From positions 1 to 25,074 of the IMG/VR virus record IMGVR_UViG_3300025127_000256: a stretch of DNA of 25,074 nt; one strand, written 5' to 3'. The position numbers and the translations under genes were made by a program. The stretch is from a virus. Positions within the stretch are counted from its first letter, which is position 1. The number at the start of each line of letters is the position of its first letter. This document shows, in pieces, positions 8,047-17,805 of this stretch. The notes below the pieces were generated by a model that saw only the letters and a list, made by a program, of their open reading frames with translations, did not search any database and was not told the DNA's origin.

Positions 8047-11000
8047 ATGGCAACACCAGCACAACAAGCAGCCCGTGCGCTACGCACCGGGGGCGTGAGG
8101 CAATTCGCCGACACTCAGCCCCAAATAGACGAGGGCATACAGCTAGCTGGCGGTCTAAGTAAATTGTTGCAACGGGCGGCAAAAGCCGCACCAGGCACAG
8201 CGCGTCAGGCACTAGATGCAGATCAAGCGACAAAGCAAGCTGAAGCGCTCGCAGAACAAAAACGAAAACAAGCACAAGTAAAAGCAGAGGGCGGCGACCC
8301 GAAAACTGTGCGCGGTCCTGATCCTATTGCAGCTGGCCGTGTTGCTGAGCCTATCACCGAGGGCATTGCGCCAGAAGGAACAACGCGCGAAGCAACACAG
8401 CAGAAGCTTGCAACAGACGCATTATCGGAAGAGGGCCGAGAGCGGTTTTTTACAACAGGTAATGACGCGCGCGCTGCTATACAGACGCCCACAAAACGTG
8501 AGATAGCTGACCAGCCGGATTTGTTTGAAACTGTGCCGGCAGAGTCTGAGCTTGCTGCAAATGAGCAAGTGACGAAAAAAGCGCAAATGGCTATGAGTCC
8601 GTTGGAGCCCGTAGCTAAAAGCGAATCTGCTATTGCTGATCCCGGTGATGCCAGTGATTTAATACGCATGGCAACAGAGCCAGGTCTTGTTGATGAGGCT
8701 GGCATTGATTTTAATTTTGATAATTTTGAAGGCGGCGAGGACATTAATCGCGTAGTCAACGCAATGTCCGATATTATCAAAAACCCAACTGAGGCACAAA
8801 AGCGTGGTATTGTAACAAATAAAGAAACACTAGCTAACGCCGGCGAGCTGCTAGCTGATGAGGTTGGTTTTACCAGAAGCATATTACGCAAACAGTCGGG
8901 CGCTACCTTAAACGCTGAAGAAATGACAGCTTTGCGCATTTTGTTGCAAAAGTCAGGCAAGCGTCTGCAAGAAATGGCCGTGCAAATACAGAGCGGTTTA
9001 GCTAGCCCCAAAGCGATGATTGATTTTAGACGGCAAATGTCTATTCATGCTGGCATCCAAATGAAAGCAAAAGGCGCGCAGACTGAGATAGCGAGAGCCA
9101 TGCAAGCTTTTAAAATACCAGTTGGAACCCAAGTGCCAGCTGAGGTCATGGACGGAATATTGAAAGAAGCCGGTGGCCGTGGCCTTACGCAAAAAATGGC
9201 AAAAGGATATCTAGAAGCCTTGGCAGAAGGTGGTCAGGCAAATGCAAATAAATATGTGAGCGGCGCCTGGTCGCAAAAAGTTGAGAATGTGTGGATGGAA
9301 GTCTATATGAACGGGCTTTTATCTTACTTTCCAACACATTTAAAAAACGGTTTAGCGACACCGTTATTTATGACTTACAACGTCCTAACTGACCTAATGT
9401 CGGCAAGTATTGGCGCAACATTTCGCACTGGTGCTAGGTTGGCTGGCCGAGACGTTGACCCTGACGGTGTACATTTTGAAGATGTGTTTGCGCGTGTTTA
9501 CGGGTTTGGTCAATCATTTGGCGATGCGTGGGCAGTGGCATCAAAATCCTTTATAGAAGAGACGCCGGCAGACACACTTAACAAAGTTGAGGGTGCTACA
9601 TTACGCGCTATTGATAGAGAAACGCTAAACATTGACAACAACAGCATAGGAAAAGCCGTTGACCATATGGGGCGTGTTATTCGCTTGCCTGGTCGAGCAT
9701 TAATGTTTGCTGATGATTTTTTTAAAACAATCGCAGCTAGAGGCGCGTTGTATGAGGAATCAATCCGCGCATATAGAAAATCAAAGAACATGGGGCGTAA
9801 CGATACGGAAGCAATGGACGACGCCATGATGGTAATGCTTGATCCAAAGTATGCCAGTGATGAAATGGATGCCGCTGGTCGTTATGCAACAATGACAACC
9901 GATTTAGGTGACGGCGTTGTTGGTAGATTTACCAACGCTTTTAGAGGCAATATGTTGGGCAAGTTAATTATGCCTTTTGCCAAAGCCCCGTCAAACACTG
10001 TTAAAATCGTTGCAGAGGGCCATCCGTTTGTACAAGCAATAGCGGCTGTCAATCCTAGCTCAGCTAAAGTCAGAGATACATTAATGGGCAAAAACGGAGC
10101 GCGAGCGCGTGACCGGGCTCTTGGCAGAATGGCAATGGCAAGCACAACCTTTATGGGGTTTCATGAACTTGCCATGAACGGGCGTATCACTGGGTCATAC
10201 CCGGTTGATAAACAGTTGCAAAAAATGTTGCCGCCTAACTGGCAACCATACAGTTTTGTTTTTCGCGGCGAAGGGTTCCCGGTAGACGAAGATGGCGATC
10301 CGTTGCCGCTGTACAATAAAGAAACAGGTCTGCCCAATGGCCCAGTGACATATATCAGTTACCAGGGGCTAGAGCCGGTCAGTGCGTTTGTAGGCATAGC
10401 TGCAAGCACTGTGCGCCATCAGACCATGTTTGTTGATCCAGAGGACAGATTAAACTTTTTTAGTGCTTCAACATTAGCGACAATGGAGTATTTCCGCGAT
10501 CTGCCTATGTTGCAGGGAATCGGAACAATTTACAAAGCGTTCCAGTATGAAGACCCCAGCATGATTACAAATGGGTTTCTAGGCGGGACAGCTATTGTCT
10601 TTCCAATGCCGTTTAGCTCGGTTGTCCGAAATGTAGAAAAGCTAACGGGTGACAATGCCAAGCGCAGAGTTGACCAGCCTTATTCCTATTACACTGTAGA
10701 TGACGTCAGGGTTTTGTACGAAGAAAGCCAAAACACAGATAACCCATATAGCAAAATTCCTTACAGTCTGGTTGGGACAGTAAAAAATTGGCAAGACGCC
10801 AGCTGGTCAAAATTGTTTTACGAGCAAGTTGCCTGGGGTTGGGAACAGCAAGTTATGAACATACCGTTCGTCGAAAAGGTAGAGGAAAACTATGCCTTTC
10901 AATACGATATGTTAGGCAACAAAAAAACCCGCACTTTGCGGCACGATGTAAATCCGATAGCTGCGATCTGGAGCAATGTTACGCCGTTCAAAATGTCATT

Positions 11001-11409
11001 CGGTACTGACATTGAGCCCTACCACCGAGAACTCATTAGGCTCGGTGCGCCGCTTACTGAAAGCCGCGACAAAGCAAAGTTTATGGGCGTTACCTTGAGC
11101 CAGCGCAACAGAGGCGAGCTAGCTAACATAGCCAAAAATCAAATTACGTTACCATTGGTAGTTATGACGCCGAAGGGTAAGAAACAGCAAGGTCCGGCAG
11201 CATATCAGTTTAGAGATTATCTTAAGGTTTTGATGACAAGTCCGTTTTACACAGCAGATGACGATGATGGCCGTGCTCAAAGAATACGAAATGCAGAGGC
11301 TCGTTTTTATCGCGCAGCCTTGCCGGTTTTGCTTTCACAACCAGGCAATCAAGAGCTGCGGCAAACTATGGCACAGCGTGACGCACTGAAAAGCTTAGGA
11401 GCACAATAA
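8047..11409 (+). CDS. large internal virion/polyvalent protein B (gp16 region)
   Basis: 1120 residues, ATG with GGAG five bases upstream. The N-terminal third (1-250) is Ala/Gln/Glu-rich, low in hydrophobics and probably extended or coiled. From about 415 the sequence matches a conserved helical region of phage polyvalent/internal proteins: VYMNGLLSYFPTHLKNGLAT (about 419), RLPGRALMFADDFFKTIAARGAL (about 547), KLIMPFAKAPSNTVK (about 637), then NGRITGSYP and PPNWQPYSFVF (about 730), as in proteins carrying 'large polyvalent protein-associated' modules. Hydrophobic segments around 690-720 and 775-800 could touch membrane during ejection. It takes the T7 gp16 position before the tail fibre, so a genome-ejection role is inferred. 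No peptidoglycan hydrolase motif was found. The stop overlaps the tail-fibre ATG. Confidence 0.7.
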   Translation: MATPAQQAARALRTGGVRQFADTQPQIDEGIQLAGGLSKLLQRAAKAAPGTARQALDADQATKQAEALAEQKRKQAQVKAEGGDPKTVRGPDPIAAGRVAEPITEGIAPEGTTREATQQKLATDALSEEGRERFFTTGNDARAAIQTPTKREIADQPDLFETVPAESELAANEQVTKKAQMAMSPLEPVAKSESAIADPGDASDLIRMATEPGLVDEAGIDFNFDNFEGGEDINRVVNAMSDIIKNPTEAQKRGIVTNKETLANAGELLADEVGFTRSILRKQSGATLNAEEMTALRILLQKSGKRLQEMAVQIQSGLASPKAMIDFRRQMSIHAGIQMKAKGAQTEIARAMQAFKIPVGTQVPAEVMDGILKEAGGRGLTQKMAKGYLEALAEGGQANANKYVSGAWSQKVENVWMEVYMNGLLSYFPTHLKNGLATPLFMTYNVLTDLMSASIGATFRTGARLAGRDVDPDGVHFEDVFARVYGFGQSFGDAWAVASKSFIEETPADTLNKVEGATLRAIDRETLNIDNNSIGKAVDHMGRVIRLPGRALMFADDFFKTIAARGALYEESIRAYRKSKNMGRNDTEAMDDAMMVMLDPKYASDEMDAAGRYATMTTDLGDGVVGRFTNAFRGNMLGKLIMPFAKAPSNTVKIVAEGHPFVQAIAAVNPSSAKVRDTLMGKNGARARDRALGRMAMASTTFMGFHELAMNGRITGSYPVDKQLQKMLPPNWQPYSFVFRGEGFPVDEDGDPLPLYNKETGLPNGPVTYISYQGLEPVSAFVGIAASTVRHQTMFVDPEDRLNFFSASTLATMEYFRDLPMLQGIGTIYKAFQYEDPSMITNGFLGGTAIVFPMPFSSVVRNVEKLTGDNAKRRVDQPYSYYTVDDVRVLYEESQNTDNPYSKIPYSLVGTVKNWQDASWSKLFYEQVAWGWEQQVMNIPFVEKVEENYAFQYDMLGNKKTRTLRHDVNPIAAIWSNVTPFKMSFGTDIEPYHRELIRLGAPLTESRDKAKFMGVTLSQRNRGELANIAKNQITLPLVVMTPKGKKQQGPAAYQFRDYLKVLMTSPFYTADDDDGRAQRIRNAEARFYRAALPVLLSQPGNQELRQTMAQRDALKSLGAQ

Positions 11410-13232
11410 TGACAGTATCAACCACGACGAACCGTGCCAGTTACTCTGGGAACGGCAGCACAGATGCGTTTGCTTACGGGTTCAAGATCTTTGCAGATGC
11501 TGACCTGACGGTAATTATCAGATCGTCAGCTGGCGTTGAAACCACAAAAACCCTAACGACCCACTACACCGTTAGCGGAGCTGGCACTGACAGCGGCGGC
11601 AACGTGACATTTACCAGCGGCAACATCCCGGCATCCGGCGAAACGGTTGTTATTCTGCGCAAGCTTACATTGACTCAAGGCACAGACTACGTCGCAAACG
11701 ATCCCTTCCCAGCTGAATCACATGAGGATGCGCTTGACCGGCTGACAATGATTACTCAGCAGCTCGACGAAGCGGTAGGCAGATCTCTCAAAGTGTCACA
11801 AACAAACGTGATTGCAACCTCTGAGTTTACAACCTCAGCGAGCGACAGAGCTAACAAGTTACTGAGCTTTGACGGTAGCGGCGATTTAACGGTCACTGAG
11901 GGCAAGGTAGATACTGTTACGGCATCTGTGTCGGCTGTATCTGCTGGCGGCTCTCCCACAGCTTCTGCAACTTTTACAGCGTCATCTGGTGCGCTTGCCT
12001 TGGCCTTTGGGCTTGTGACAGGTAACACTGGCGCAACAGGCAACTCTGCTGGTATGCAGCTAACCTTCAGCAACAGCACCTCAGATGCCGATCCTGGTGC
12101 TGGCAAACTGGCACTAAACAACGGCACTATCGCATCTGTGACTGAAATGTACTTTGATGATGTTGATGACAATGGCGCAACCATATCTACATTTGTGCAG
12201 AGCTTTGACGACATAAGCAATGCCACAGCCAGAGGCATCATATCCATTGAGAAAGAAGGAACACCAGCTACCTTTGCGCTGTTTAAGGTAACAGGCGCAG
12301 TCACAAACGCATCAGGGTATACCAAGGTTCCTGTCGGGCATCTGGCGTCCAATGGTTCGTTTAGCAACGCTGATGGCATCCGTGTTGATTTTAATTATAG
12401 CGGCGCAGATGGTGCTGGGTCACTAACAAATGTGATTGGCGATACAACGCCGCAGCTTGGTGGCGATCTTGATATGAATGGTCAGGATATTGTGACCACA
12501 TCCAATGCTACCATAGATCTTGCGCCAAATGGCACTGGCACGGTTGTTGTCCGAGGCAACACAAATCCAGGCACAATCGTTTTCAATTGTGAAAACAATA
12601 CACATGGTCAAACAGTCAAAGCACAGCCTCACAGCGCATCTGTGACAAACGTGCTTACCTTGCCAGCAGGGGGCGATCAAACCTTAGTTGGTACGGCTGG
12701 CGCGACCTTTACTGGTGTGGTTGCTGCTACGACTTTTGAACCAAGTGCCGACACATCTAGCGGTGACAACGCTGCAATCGGTTATACTGCGGCAGAGGGG
12801 CTTATCCTAACAGGGCAAGGCTCTACATCAGACGTTACAATTAAAAATGATGCTGACACTACGGTTGCTTCTATTGCAACAGGCACAAGCATATTCACAC
12901 TCAATAATGATGTGGGCGTTAGCGGCAGAGCCGTGGGTCATGTAACTACAGACAATGATGGCAGCTTTGATTTGGCTGTAGGCAACGATTTCAAATGCAC
13001 AACGGCTGGCGGTTTGACGCTGACGTTTACAAACGCAGCGGCAGGACAAAGCGGTAACATTATGTTTGTCAATGGCGGCAACCACACGATTGCAGCCCAT
13101 GCTGACGTTGCCATAAGCGCAGATTCACTAACGGCTATTTCAGCCACAGGCACATATCATTTAGCTTATTATTGCAGTGCAGCAAGTGGCAGCAACAGTA
13201 TCTTAGTGTCTGCATCGGCTGCTTTGACATAA
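11409..13232 (+). CDS. tail fibre protein with T7-type N-terminal domain
   Basis: 607 residues; ATG in a TAATG overlap with the preceding stop. Residues 1 to about 130 (TTTNRASYSGNGSTDAFAYGFKIF, ADLTVIIRSSAGVETT, LHYTV-like 'THYTVSGAG', GETVVILRKLTLTQGTDYVANDPFPAESHEDALDRLTMI) are the T7 gp17 N-terminal domain that docks fibres on the tail. A short collagen-like GNTGATGNSAG lies at about 206. IGDTTPQLGGDLDMNGQDI at about 345 is a frequent phage-fibre linker followed by beta-rich repeats. The C-terminus (545-600) is a small beta domain, with GQSGNIMFVNGGNHTIA and ATGTYHLAYYC, common at fibre tips. It probably attaches the adhesin encoded next, or binds the host surface itself. The family call for the N-terminus is firm. 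Confidence 0.9.
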   Translation: MTVSTTTNRASYSGNGSTDAFAYGFKIFADADLTVIIRSSAGVETTKTLTTHYTVSGAGTDSGGNVTFTSGNIPASGETVVILRKLTLTQGTDYVANDPFPAESHEDALDRLTMITQQLDEAVGRSLKVSQTNVIATSEFTTSASDRANKLLSFDGSGDLTVTEGKVDTVTASVSAVSAGGSPTASATFTASSGALALAFGLVTGNTGATGNSAGMQLTFSNSTSDADPGAGKLALNNGTIASVTEMYFDDVDDNGATISTFVQSFDDISNATARGIISIEKEGTPATFALFKVTGAVTNASGYTKVPVGHLASNGSFSNADGIRVDFNYSGADGAGSLTNVIGDTTPQLGGDLDMNGQDIVTTSNATIDLAPNGTGTVVVRGNTNPGTIVFNCENNTHGQTVKAQPHSASVTNVLTLPAGGDQTLVGTAGATFTGVVAATTFEPSADTSSGDNAAIGYTAAEGLILTGQGSTSDVTIKNDADTTVASIATGTSIFTLNNDVGVSGRAVGHVTTDNDGSFDLAVGNDFKCTTAGGLTLTFTNAAAGQSGNIMFVNGGNHTIAAHADVAISADSLTAISATGTYHLAYYCSAASGSNSILVSASAALT

Positions 13233-13241
13233 GGATTACAC

Positions 13242-16200
13242 ATGTCTCTAATTAAAGCACAAGGCGCAGGTGAAGTAAGCACAGGCTTTTACAGCCATAC
13301 GCTTGATCAATCTTTAAAGTTCAATGATGCGGATAGTCCTTACTTAAAATGGACGCCAGCGAGTCAAGGTAATCTCACAACTTTTACTTTTAGTTTTTGG
13401 TTTAAGCGTTCAGTTCTGGGTTCTTACCAAGAAATTTTCCATGAGTATCCGGGGTCTGGTGAGCGTTCACAAATCCTTTTTATGAACAACGACACACTAA
13501 AAGTAGAACTTGAGGCGGCTAATACAAATCAATTTTTGACCAATATGGTTTTTAGAGATACGTCAGCTTGGTATAATATTGTTGTTGTGTTTAACAGTGG
13601 TGATTCAACATCTACAAATCGAGTTAAAATTTACGTCAATGGTGTTGATCAAGCAGACACAGCAAATGGTGGTGGTGGTTTTTCCACTGCAAATTATCCC
13701 TCTCAAAGTGCAACGAGTGGTTTTAATCGAACAAATCAACATGAAATTTCTACATACGATGGGTCAGACTATCACTTAGATGGTTATCTGGCAGAAGTAA
13801 ATTTTATCGATGGCACAGCCTTAACTGCCGCCAGCTTTGGCGAGACTAAGAACGGCATCTGGATACCAAAAGATACTAGCAGCCTGACATTCGGAACCAA
13901 TGGTTTTCACCTAACTTTCAAGGATGATGTGGTTTCTGAGGGGTTCAATACTGTTACATATAGAGGAAACAATGGCAGTGGGACAACAGGCCAAAGCATA
14001 TCTGGTGTTGGTTTTAAGCCAGCGTTTATTTGGATAAAAAATCGAGACACAACGACTTATCCTGTTGTTTTTGATTATGTTAGAGGCAATCAACTATGGT
14101 TAGAAACGTCTTCAACTGATGCAGATCAGGACAGCGGAACTTATGGTGTGCAGACCCACGATGCTGATGGCTGGACGATGGGCGGCGGCAATGACATTAA
14201 TAGAAATGGTGAGGGCCATGTTGCTTGGTGTTGGGAAGCTGGCGGCACACCAACAGCAGACAACAGTGCTGGTGCAGGGGCAACCCCAACAGCGGGTTCT
14301 GTTAAAATAGATGGGTCTAATCTTGGTTCTGCATTAGCTGGTTCAACAGCTGCAACTAGGTTGTCAGCAGATACAGCAAAAGGCTTTAGTATAGTTACGT
14401 TTACGAGCAATGGTAGTGATAGCCAAACAGTTGCACATGGATTAGGCGCAGCACCAAAGTGGATTATAATTAAGAGTCGGGGTAGTGGAGCTTGGGTGAT
14501 TGGTCATACGCATACTGGCTTTAATTGGGCAAATGATTATTTTCAATTTGACAGTAGTGCAAAAAGAACTAATGGGAGTGGCACTGTTTTTGGGGCAGAT
14601 CCAACGAGCACTGTGTTTACTTTTGGTTCTGCATTGGGTTCGAATGGGACAAACCTTGTAGCGTATTGCTGGGCAGAAATTTCTGGATACAGTGCGTTTG
14701 GTAGCTTTACTGGAAATGGTGGTTCGCAAGCAATTGATGTTGGGTTTGCCCCAGCATGGGTTATGCTTGTAAGAACAAATGGTAGTACTTGGGGTATTTT
14801 TGACAATACTCGTCAAAGTAGAAATCTTCAAATGCTTGCGGCAAACAGTAGTGCAGTTGAAACTACAAATGCCCAAATGAATTTTAGCGGTAATACCTTT
14901 AATGACAATGGTTATCTATCAGATAATGGTGCAACAGTAGTATACTTTGCATTTGCTGACACAAGAGAAGCAGCTTTCTTCAAAGATGTGACAAGTAACG
15001 GCAATCACTTTACACCAGTAAATTTAGATTATCGGGATAGTGTGCCTGATGTTCCAACGAATAACTTTACTGTGCTTAATCCTTTGACTACAACGGCAGG
15101 AACGTACAGTGAGGGTAACACAAGATATATTGGTGCTGGTGCGTGGAGGCGTTCCAATGCCACACACGGTATCTCATCAGGAAAATGGTATTGGGAATAT
15201 TGTGTTTTAAGTGCGCCTTACGGTTCAAGGTCAACAAGCACTGCATATAATGCTGGTGGATTTGGTCTATCAACTGCTTTTAACAGCACAACTGCTCATA
15301 GTTCTGTAACTGACGGTGTTGTTTATACTGATAGCGGATATTTCAAAAATTTTAGTGGTAGTTATACCAGCGGTTCAGCGGGGGCTATAACAAGCGTTGG
15401 TGACATTATTGGTTTTGCTGTAAACTTAGATGACAATACATTTACTATTTATAAAAATAATTCTTCTGAAGCGTCTGGCACTATAGGAATGACTGCTGGC
15501 ACAGAGATAACTCCGCTTCTTCTCTCATACAATGCAGATTACGGTAAACTTGCAGTAAACTTTGGACAAGACAGTTCGTTTTCTGGTGCAAAATCTACAG
15601 CCAACTCCAACGCTGATGGTAACGGTCACGGCTCATTTCAGTATGCGCCGCCAAGTGGGTTCCTTGCTCTGTGTTCGCAGAATTTGCCAGACGCAGATAT
15701 TATTGATGGCACTGAGCATTTTAATACGGTGCTTTATACTGGCAATGCTGGAACACAAAGCATTACAGGCGTTGGTTTCAGTCCAGATTGGCTTTGGGTT
15801 AAAAATAGAGGAACAACGTACTCTCACGCATTGGTGGATTCTGTGCGTGGAGCCACCTTATCACTGGCTTCTGATTCAACTGCCGCTGAAAGAACTTCAG
15901 ACATTACTTCTTTAGATTCCGATGGATTTTCTCTTCAATTTGTTACTGCAACTGGCTCATATTCTGAAAATCAAGGCAGTCAAGCTTATGCCGCTTGGAA
16001 TTGGCTTGCTGGCACAGCGTTTAGCAACGATGCAAGTGCGACAGGCGTTGGCACGATTGACAGTTCTGGTCAGGTAAATACAAAGGCCGGATTTAGTATT
16101 ATGAGTTATACTGGTTCATCCAACACTGCATTTGCTCATGGTCTATCTAGTCAACCCGAAATGGTTTGGATAAAACGCAGAGATAGTGCTGCTCAATGGG

Positions 16201-16715
16201 CTGTGTACCACACAGGTTTAAGCAGTACATCGCACTACCTAAATCTGGATGATACTGGTGCAGAAGCAAGTTACGGTTCTGCTTTTATTAACCCGGGCAG
16301 CACCACAATAACAATCGATGCAAGTAGCAGTCTGTTAAATGCCAATAGTGGCACTTACATCTGTTATGCGTTTCACTCAGTCTTAGGTTACTCAAAGGTC
16401 GGCACCTACGTTGGAAACGGAAATGCAGATGGCACGTTTGTTTTCACAGGTATGGCTGTTTCATGGCTTATGGTAAAGCGCACAGACAGCACTGGTAATT
16501 GGGCAATCTATGATAAAACAAGAGATACAACAAATGTTATGGGTTCGGAATTGTTTGCAAACCTCAATAACGCAGAGCAAAGCAATTCTTCAGACATAGA
16601 TTTTCTTTCAAACGGCTTTAAGTTTCGTCGCAATTATTCTGAAAACAATAGTTCTGGGTCGTATATCTACCTCGCCTTTGCTGACCAGCCATTCAAATTT
16701 GCTAATGCACGATAG
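13242..16715 (+). CDS. giant tail adhesin with LamG, SPRY and repeated beta modules
   Basis: 1157 residues; TAAGGA (overlapping the upstream stop) six bases before the ATG. Layout by eye: LamG/concanavalin-like domain about 20-225 (FTFSFWFKRS, YNIVVVFNSG, DGYLAEVNFIDGTAL); three modules of about 100 residues at 234-335, 381-480 and 482-575; a SPRY-like domain about 635-780 (SGKWYWEYCV, VGDIIGFAVNLDDNTFTIYKNN); then three further modules at 826-925, 948-1046 and 1049-1150. The modules share 'GF.P.W.W.K.R' strands and 'A.AWNW/AYCWAE/CYAFH' ends and resemble the DUF7483-type units of marine phage tail proteins. It is likely a trimeric receptor-binding or decorating fibre. Ser, Thr, Gly and Asn dominate. 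Gene order after the T7-type fibre supports a distal adhesin; the receptor is unknown. Confidence 0.82.
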   Translation: MSLIKAQGAGEVSTGFYSHTLDQSLKFNDADSPYLKWTPASQGNLTTFTFSFWFKRSVLGSYQEIFHEYPGSGERSQILFMNNDTLKVELEAANTNQFLTNMVFRDTSAWYNIVVVFNSGDSTSTNRVKIYVNGVDQADTANGGGGFSTANYPSQSATSGFNRTNQHEISTYDGSDYHLDGYLAEVNFIDGTALTAASFGETKNGIWIPKDTSSLTFGTNGFHLTFKDDVVSEGFNTVTYRGNNGSGTTGQSISGVGFKPAFIWIKNRDTTTYPVVFDYVRGNQLWLETSSTDADQDSGTYGVQTHDADGWTMGGGNDINRNGEGHVAWCWEAGGTPTADNSAGAGATPTAGSVKIDGSNLGSALAGSTAATRLSADTAKGFSIVTFTSNGSDSQTVAHGLGAAPKWIIIKSRGSGAWVIGHTHTGFNWANDYFQFDSSAKRTNGSGTVFGADPTSTVFTFGSALGSNGTNLVAYCWAEISGYSAFGSFTGNGGSQAIDVGFAPAWVMLVRTNGSTWGIFDNTRQSRNLQMLAANSSAVETTNAQMNFSGNTFNDNGYLSDNGATVVYFAFADTREAAFFKDVTSNGNHFTPVNLDYRDSVPDVPTNNFTVLNPLTTTAGTYSEGNTRYIGAGAWRRSNATHGISSGKWYWEYCVLSAPYGSRSTSTAYNAGGFGLSTAFNSTTAHSSVTDGVVYTDSGYFKNFSGSYTSGSAGAITSVGDIIGFAVNLDDNTFTIYKNNSSEASGTIGMTAGTEITPLLLSYNADYGKLAVNFGQDSSFSGAKSTANSNADGNGHGSFQYAPPSGFLALCSQNLPDADIIDGTEHFNTVLYTGNAGTQSITGVGFSPDWLWVKNRGTTYSHALVDSVRGATLSLASDSTAAERTSDITSLDSDGFSLQFVTATGSYSENQGSQAYAAWNWLAGTAFSNDASATGVGTIDSSGQVNTKAGFSIMSYTGSSNTAFAHGLSSQPEMVWIKRRDSAAQWAVYHTGLSSTSHYLNLDDTGAEASYGSAFINPGSTTITIDASSSLLNANSGTYICYAFHSVLGYSKVGTYVGNGNADGTFVFTGMAVSWLMVKRTDSTGNWAIYDKTRDTTNVMGSELFANLNNAEQSNSSDIDFLSNGFKFRRNYSENNSSGSYIYLAFADQPFKFANAR

Positions 16716-16726
16716 GAGAAACTAAG

Positions 16727-17290
16727 ATGCCGTGGAAGTACTCAGGCAGAATAATCAGAGTCGGTAAAGCGTGGGTCGATAATGACGGCACACAATACCC
16801 TGCTGTGTGGAATAATCTAAGCGCAGATGAAAAAGCTGCGATTGGTCTTACATGGGAAGATGAAGTAGCCGCACACGATAACAGGTTTTATTGGGGGCGT
16901 GATTCTGATGGTGAGCTAATCCCTCGCTCACTGACAGATGTAAATGCAGTGGATGAAGATGACAAACCAATCCTTGACATTGACGGTAATCAGCTTGTGA
17001 CTAAAGGTTTAAAAACTTTAGCCATTGAAACAGCGAAAGCTCAAGCGGCTGGGCAGCTTGCACCATACGATTGGTATGTTACACGCAAAAGCGAAAAATC
17101 TACAGCTATACCTAGTTCTATTACGACCTATCGGGATGCAGTCAGAACGGCTTGTGCAACAATCGAAACAAGCATTACCAACGCTTCTGACCTCGCTGCA
17201 TTTATGGCACTTTACGATACACCTGTTGACAGCGATGGCAAGCCAACTGGTGACCCTGCGCCAATCAACGCTTGGCCTGACGCACTCTAA
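16727..17290 (+). CDS. tail fibre assembly chaperone-like protein
   Basis: 187 residues. The TAG stop of the adhesin is part of the Shine-Dalgarno TAGGAG, about 9 bases before this ATG. The C-terminal half contains APYDWYVTRKSEKSTAIPSSITTYRDAVRTACATIETSI (about 112-150), the 'D W ... R K .E ... IP..I..YR..VR' pattern of short phage tail-fibre assembly or tail-chaperone proteins, followed by an acidic, Pro-rich end (INAWPDAL). The N-terminus (MPWKYSGRIIRVGKAWVDNDGTQYPAVWNNLS) is like the short beta-start found in marine phage homologues. It follows directly after two fibre genes, so folding or joining of fibres is the natural job. Function is inferred from pattern and position. Confidence 0.62.
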   Translation: MPWKYSGRIIRVGKAWVDNDGTQYPAVWNNLSADEKAAIGLTWEDEVAAHDNRFYWGRDSDGELIPRSLTDVNAVDEDDKPILDIDGNQLVTKGLKTLAIETAKAQAAGQLAPYDWYVTRKSEKSTAIPSSITTYRDAVRTACATIETSITNASDLAAFMALYDTPVDSDGKPTGDPAPINAWPDAL

Positions 17291-17307
17291 AAAAATCGAG
17301 AAACATC

Positions 17308-17805
17308 ATGGAGCCTATTTCTGCTGCGCTAACGGGGTTCGCGTTGTTAAAAACTGCTGTCTCGGGTTTGAAGTCAGCGATCAATACAGCCAATGACGTG
17401 AAAGACGTAGGCCACTTCCTAGAGGCAATTTGGAAAGCCGACAAAGAGTGTAACGAACAGCATAACAAAAACGCATCCGTTGGTAGCCTGGACGGTTTCA
17501 AAGATGTGGCGTCGAATGTCATAGACCGCCGCCTTCAACAAGAAATGATGCACGAGGTTCGCACATTAATCACCGCCAGGTTTGGGATTGGGGCTTGGGA
17601 AGAAATCGTCGCAGAAAAGGCAAGGCGAGAACGTGAGATTAAGGAAGCTCAGGCGGCGGCGCGTCGTGAGAAGATTCGTAGGGCTCAAGAAACTGAGGAA
17701 GCGATTAAAACAGCAGCGATTGTCGCCTCTATTATCGGAATTGCGATTGCGTTATTTGTCGCTTTATTAGTCACGGTCGCGTCAGCACAACGGATGGTTG
17801 CATAA
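17308..17805 (+). CDS. helical protein with C-terminal membrane anchor, lysis-region
   Basis: 165 residues. It starts MEPISAALTGFALLKTAVSGLKSAI, continues with a soluble helical part containing QQEMMHEVRTLITARFGIGAWEEIV (about 77-100), then a very basic Arg/Lys/Ala helix (103-133) and one strong transmembrane segment at about 135-157 (IVASIIGIAIALFVALLVTVA). The '...E.R..I....G.GAWEE......R.RR' pattern is known from uncharacterised marine phage proteins encoded beside lysis genes. Its stop overlaps the next gene (ATAATG). It may be a holin partner or a spanin-like inner-membrane component, but no lipobox or partner is visible, so I leave the function open. Confidence 0.6.
   Translation: MEPISAALTGFALLKTAVSGLKSAINTANDVKDVGHFLEAIWKADKECNEQHNKNASVGSLDGFKDVASNVIDRRLQQEMMHEVRTLITARFGIGAWEEIVAEKARREREIKEAQAAARREKIRRAQETEEAIKTAAIVASIIGIAIALFVALLVTVASAQRMVA

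Noticed and set aside
8223-9011. 262-residue minus-strand open frame
   Set aside because: Antisense of the N-terminal part of the 1120-aa gene; Ala/Ser/Cys-rich composition is what its Ala/Glu codons give in reverse.
11756-12379. 207-residue minus-strand open frame
   Set aside because: Antisense of the tail fibre's Ser/Thr/Gly repeats; no start signal and low-complexity product.
13242-16715. CRISPR or nucleotide repeat array
   Set aside because: Repetition here is at protein-module level with unequal spacing; no regular short repeats with spacers exist anywhere in the window.
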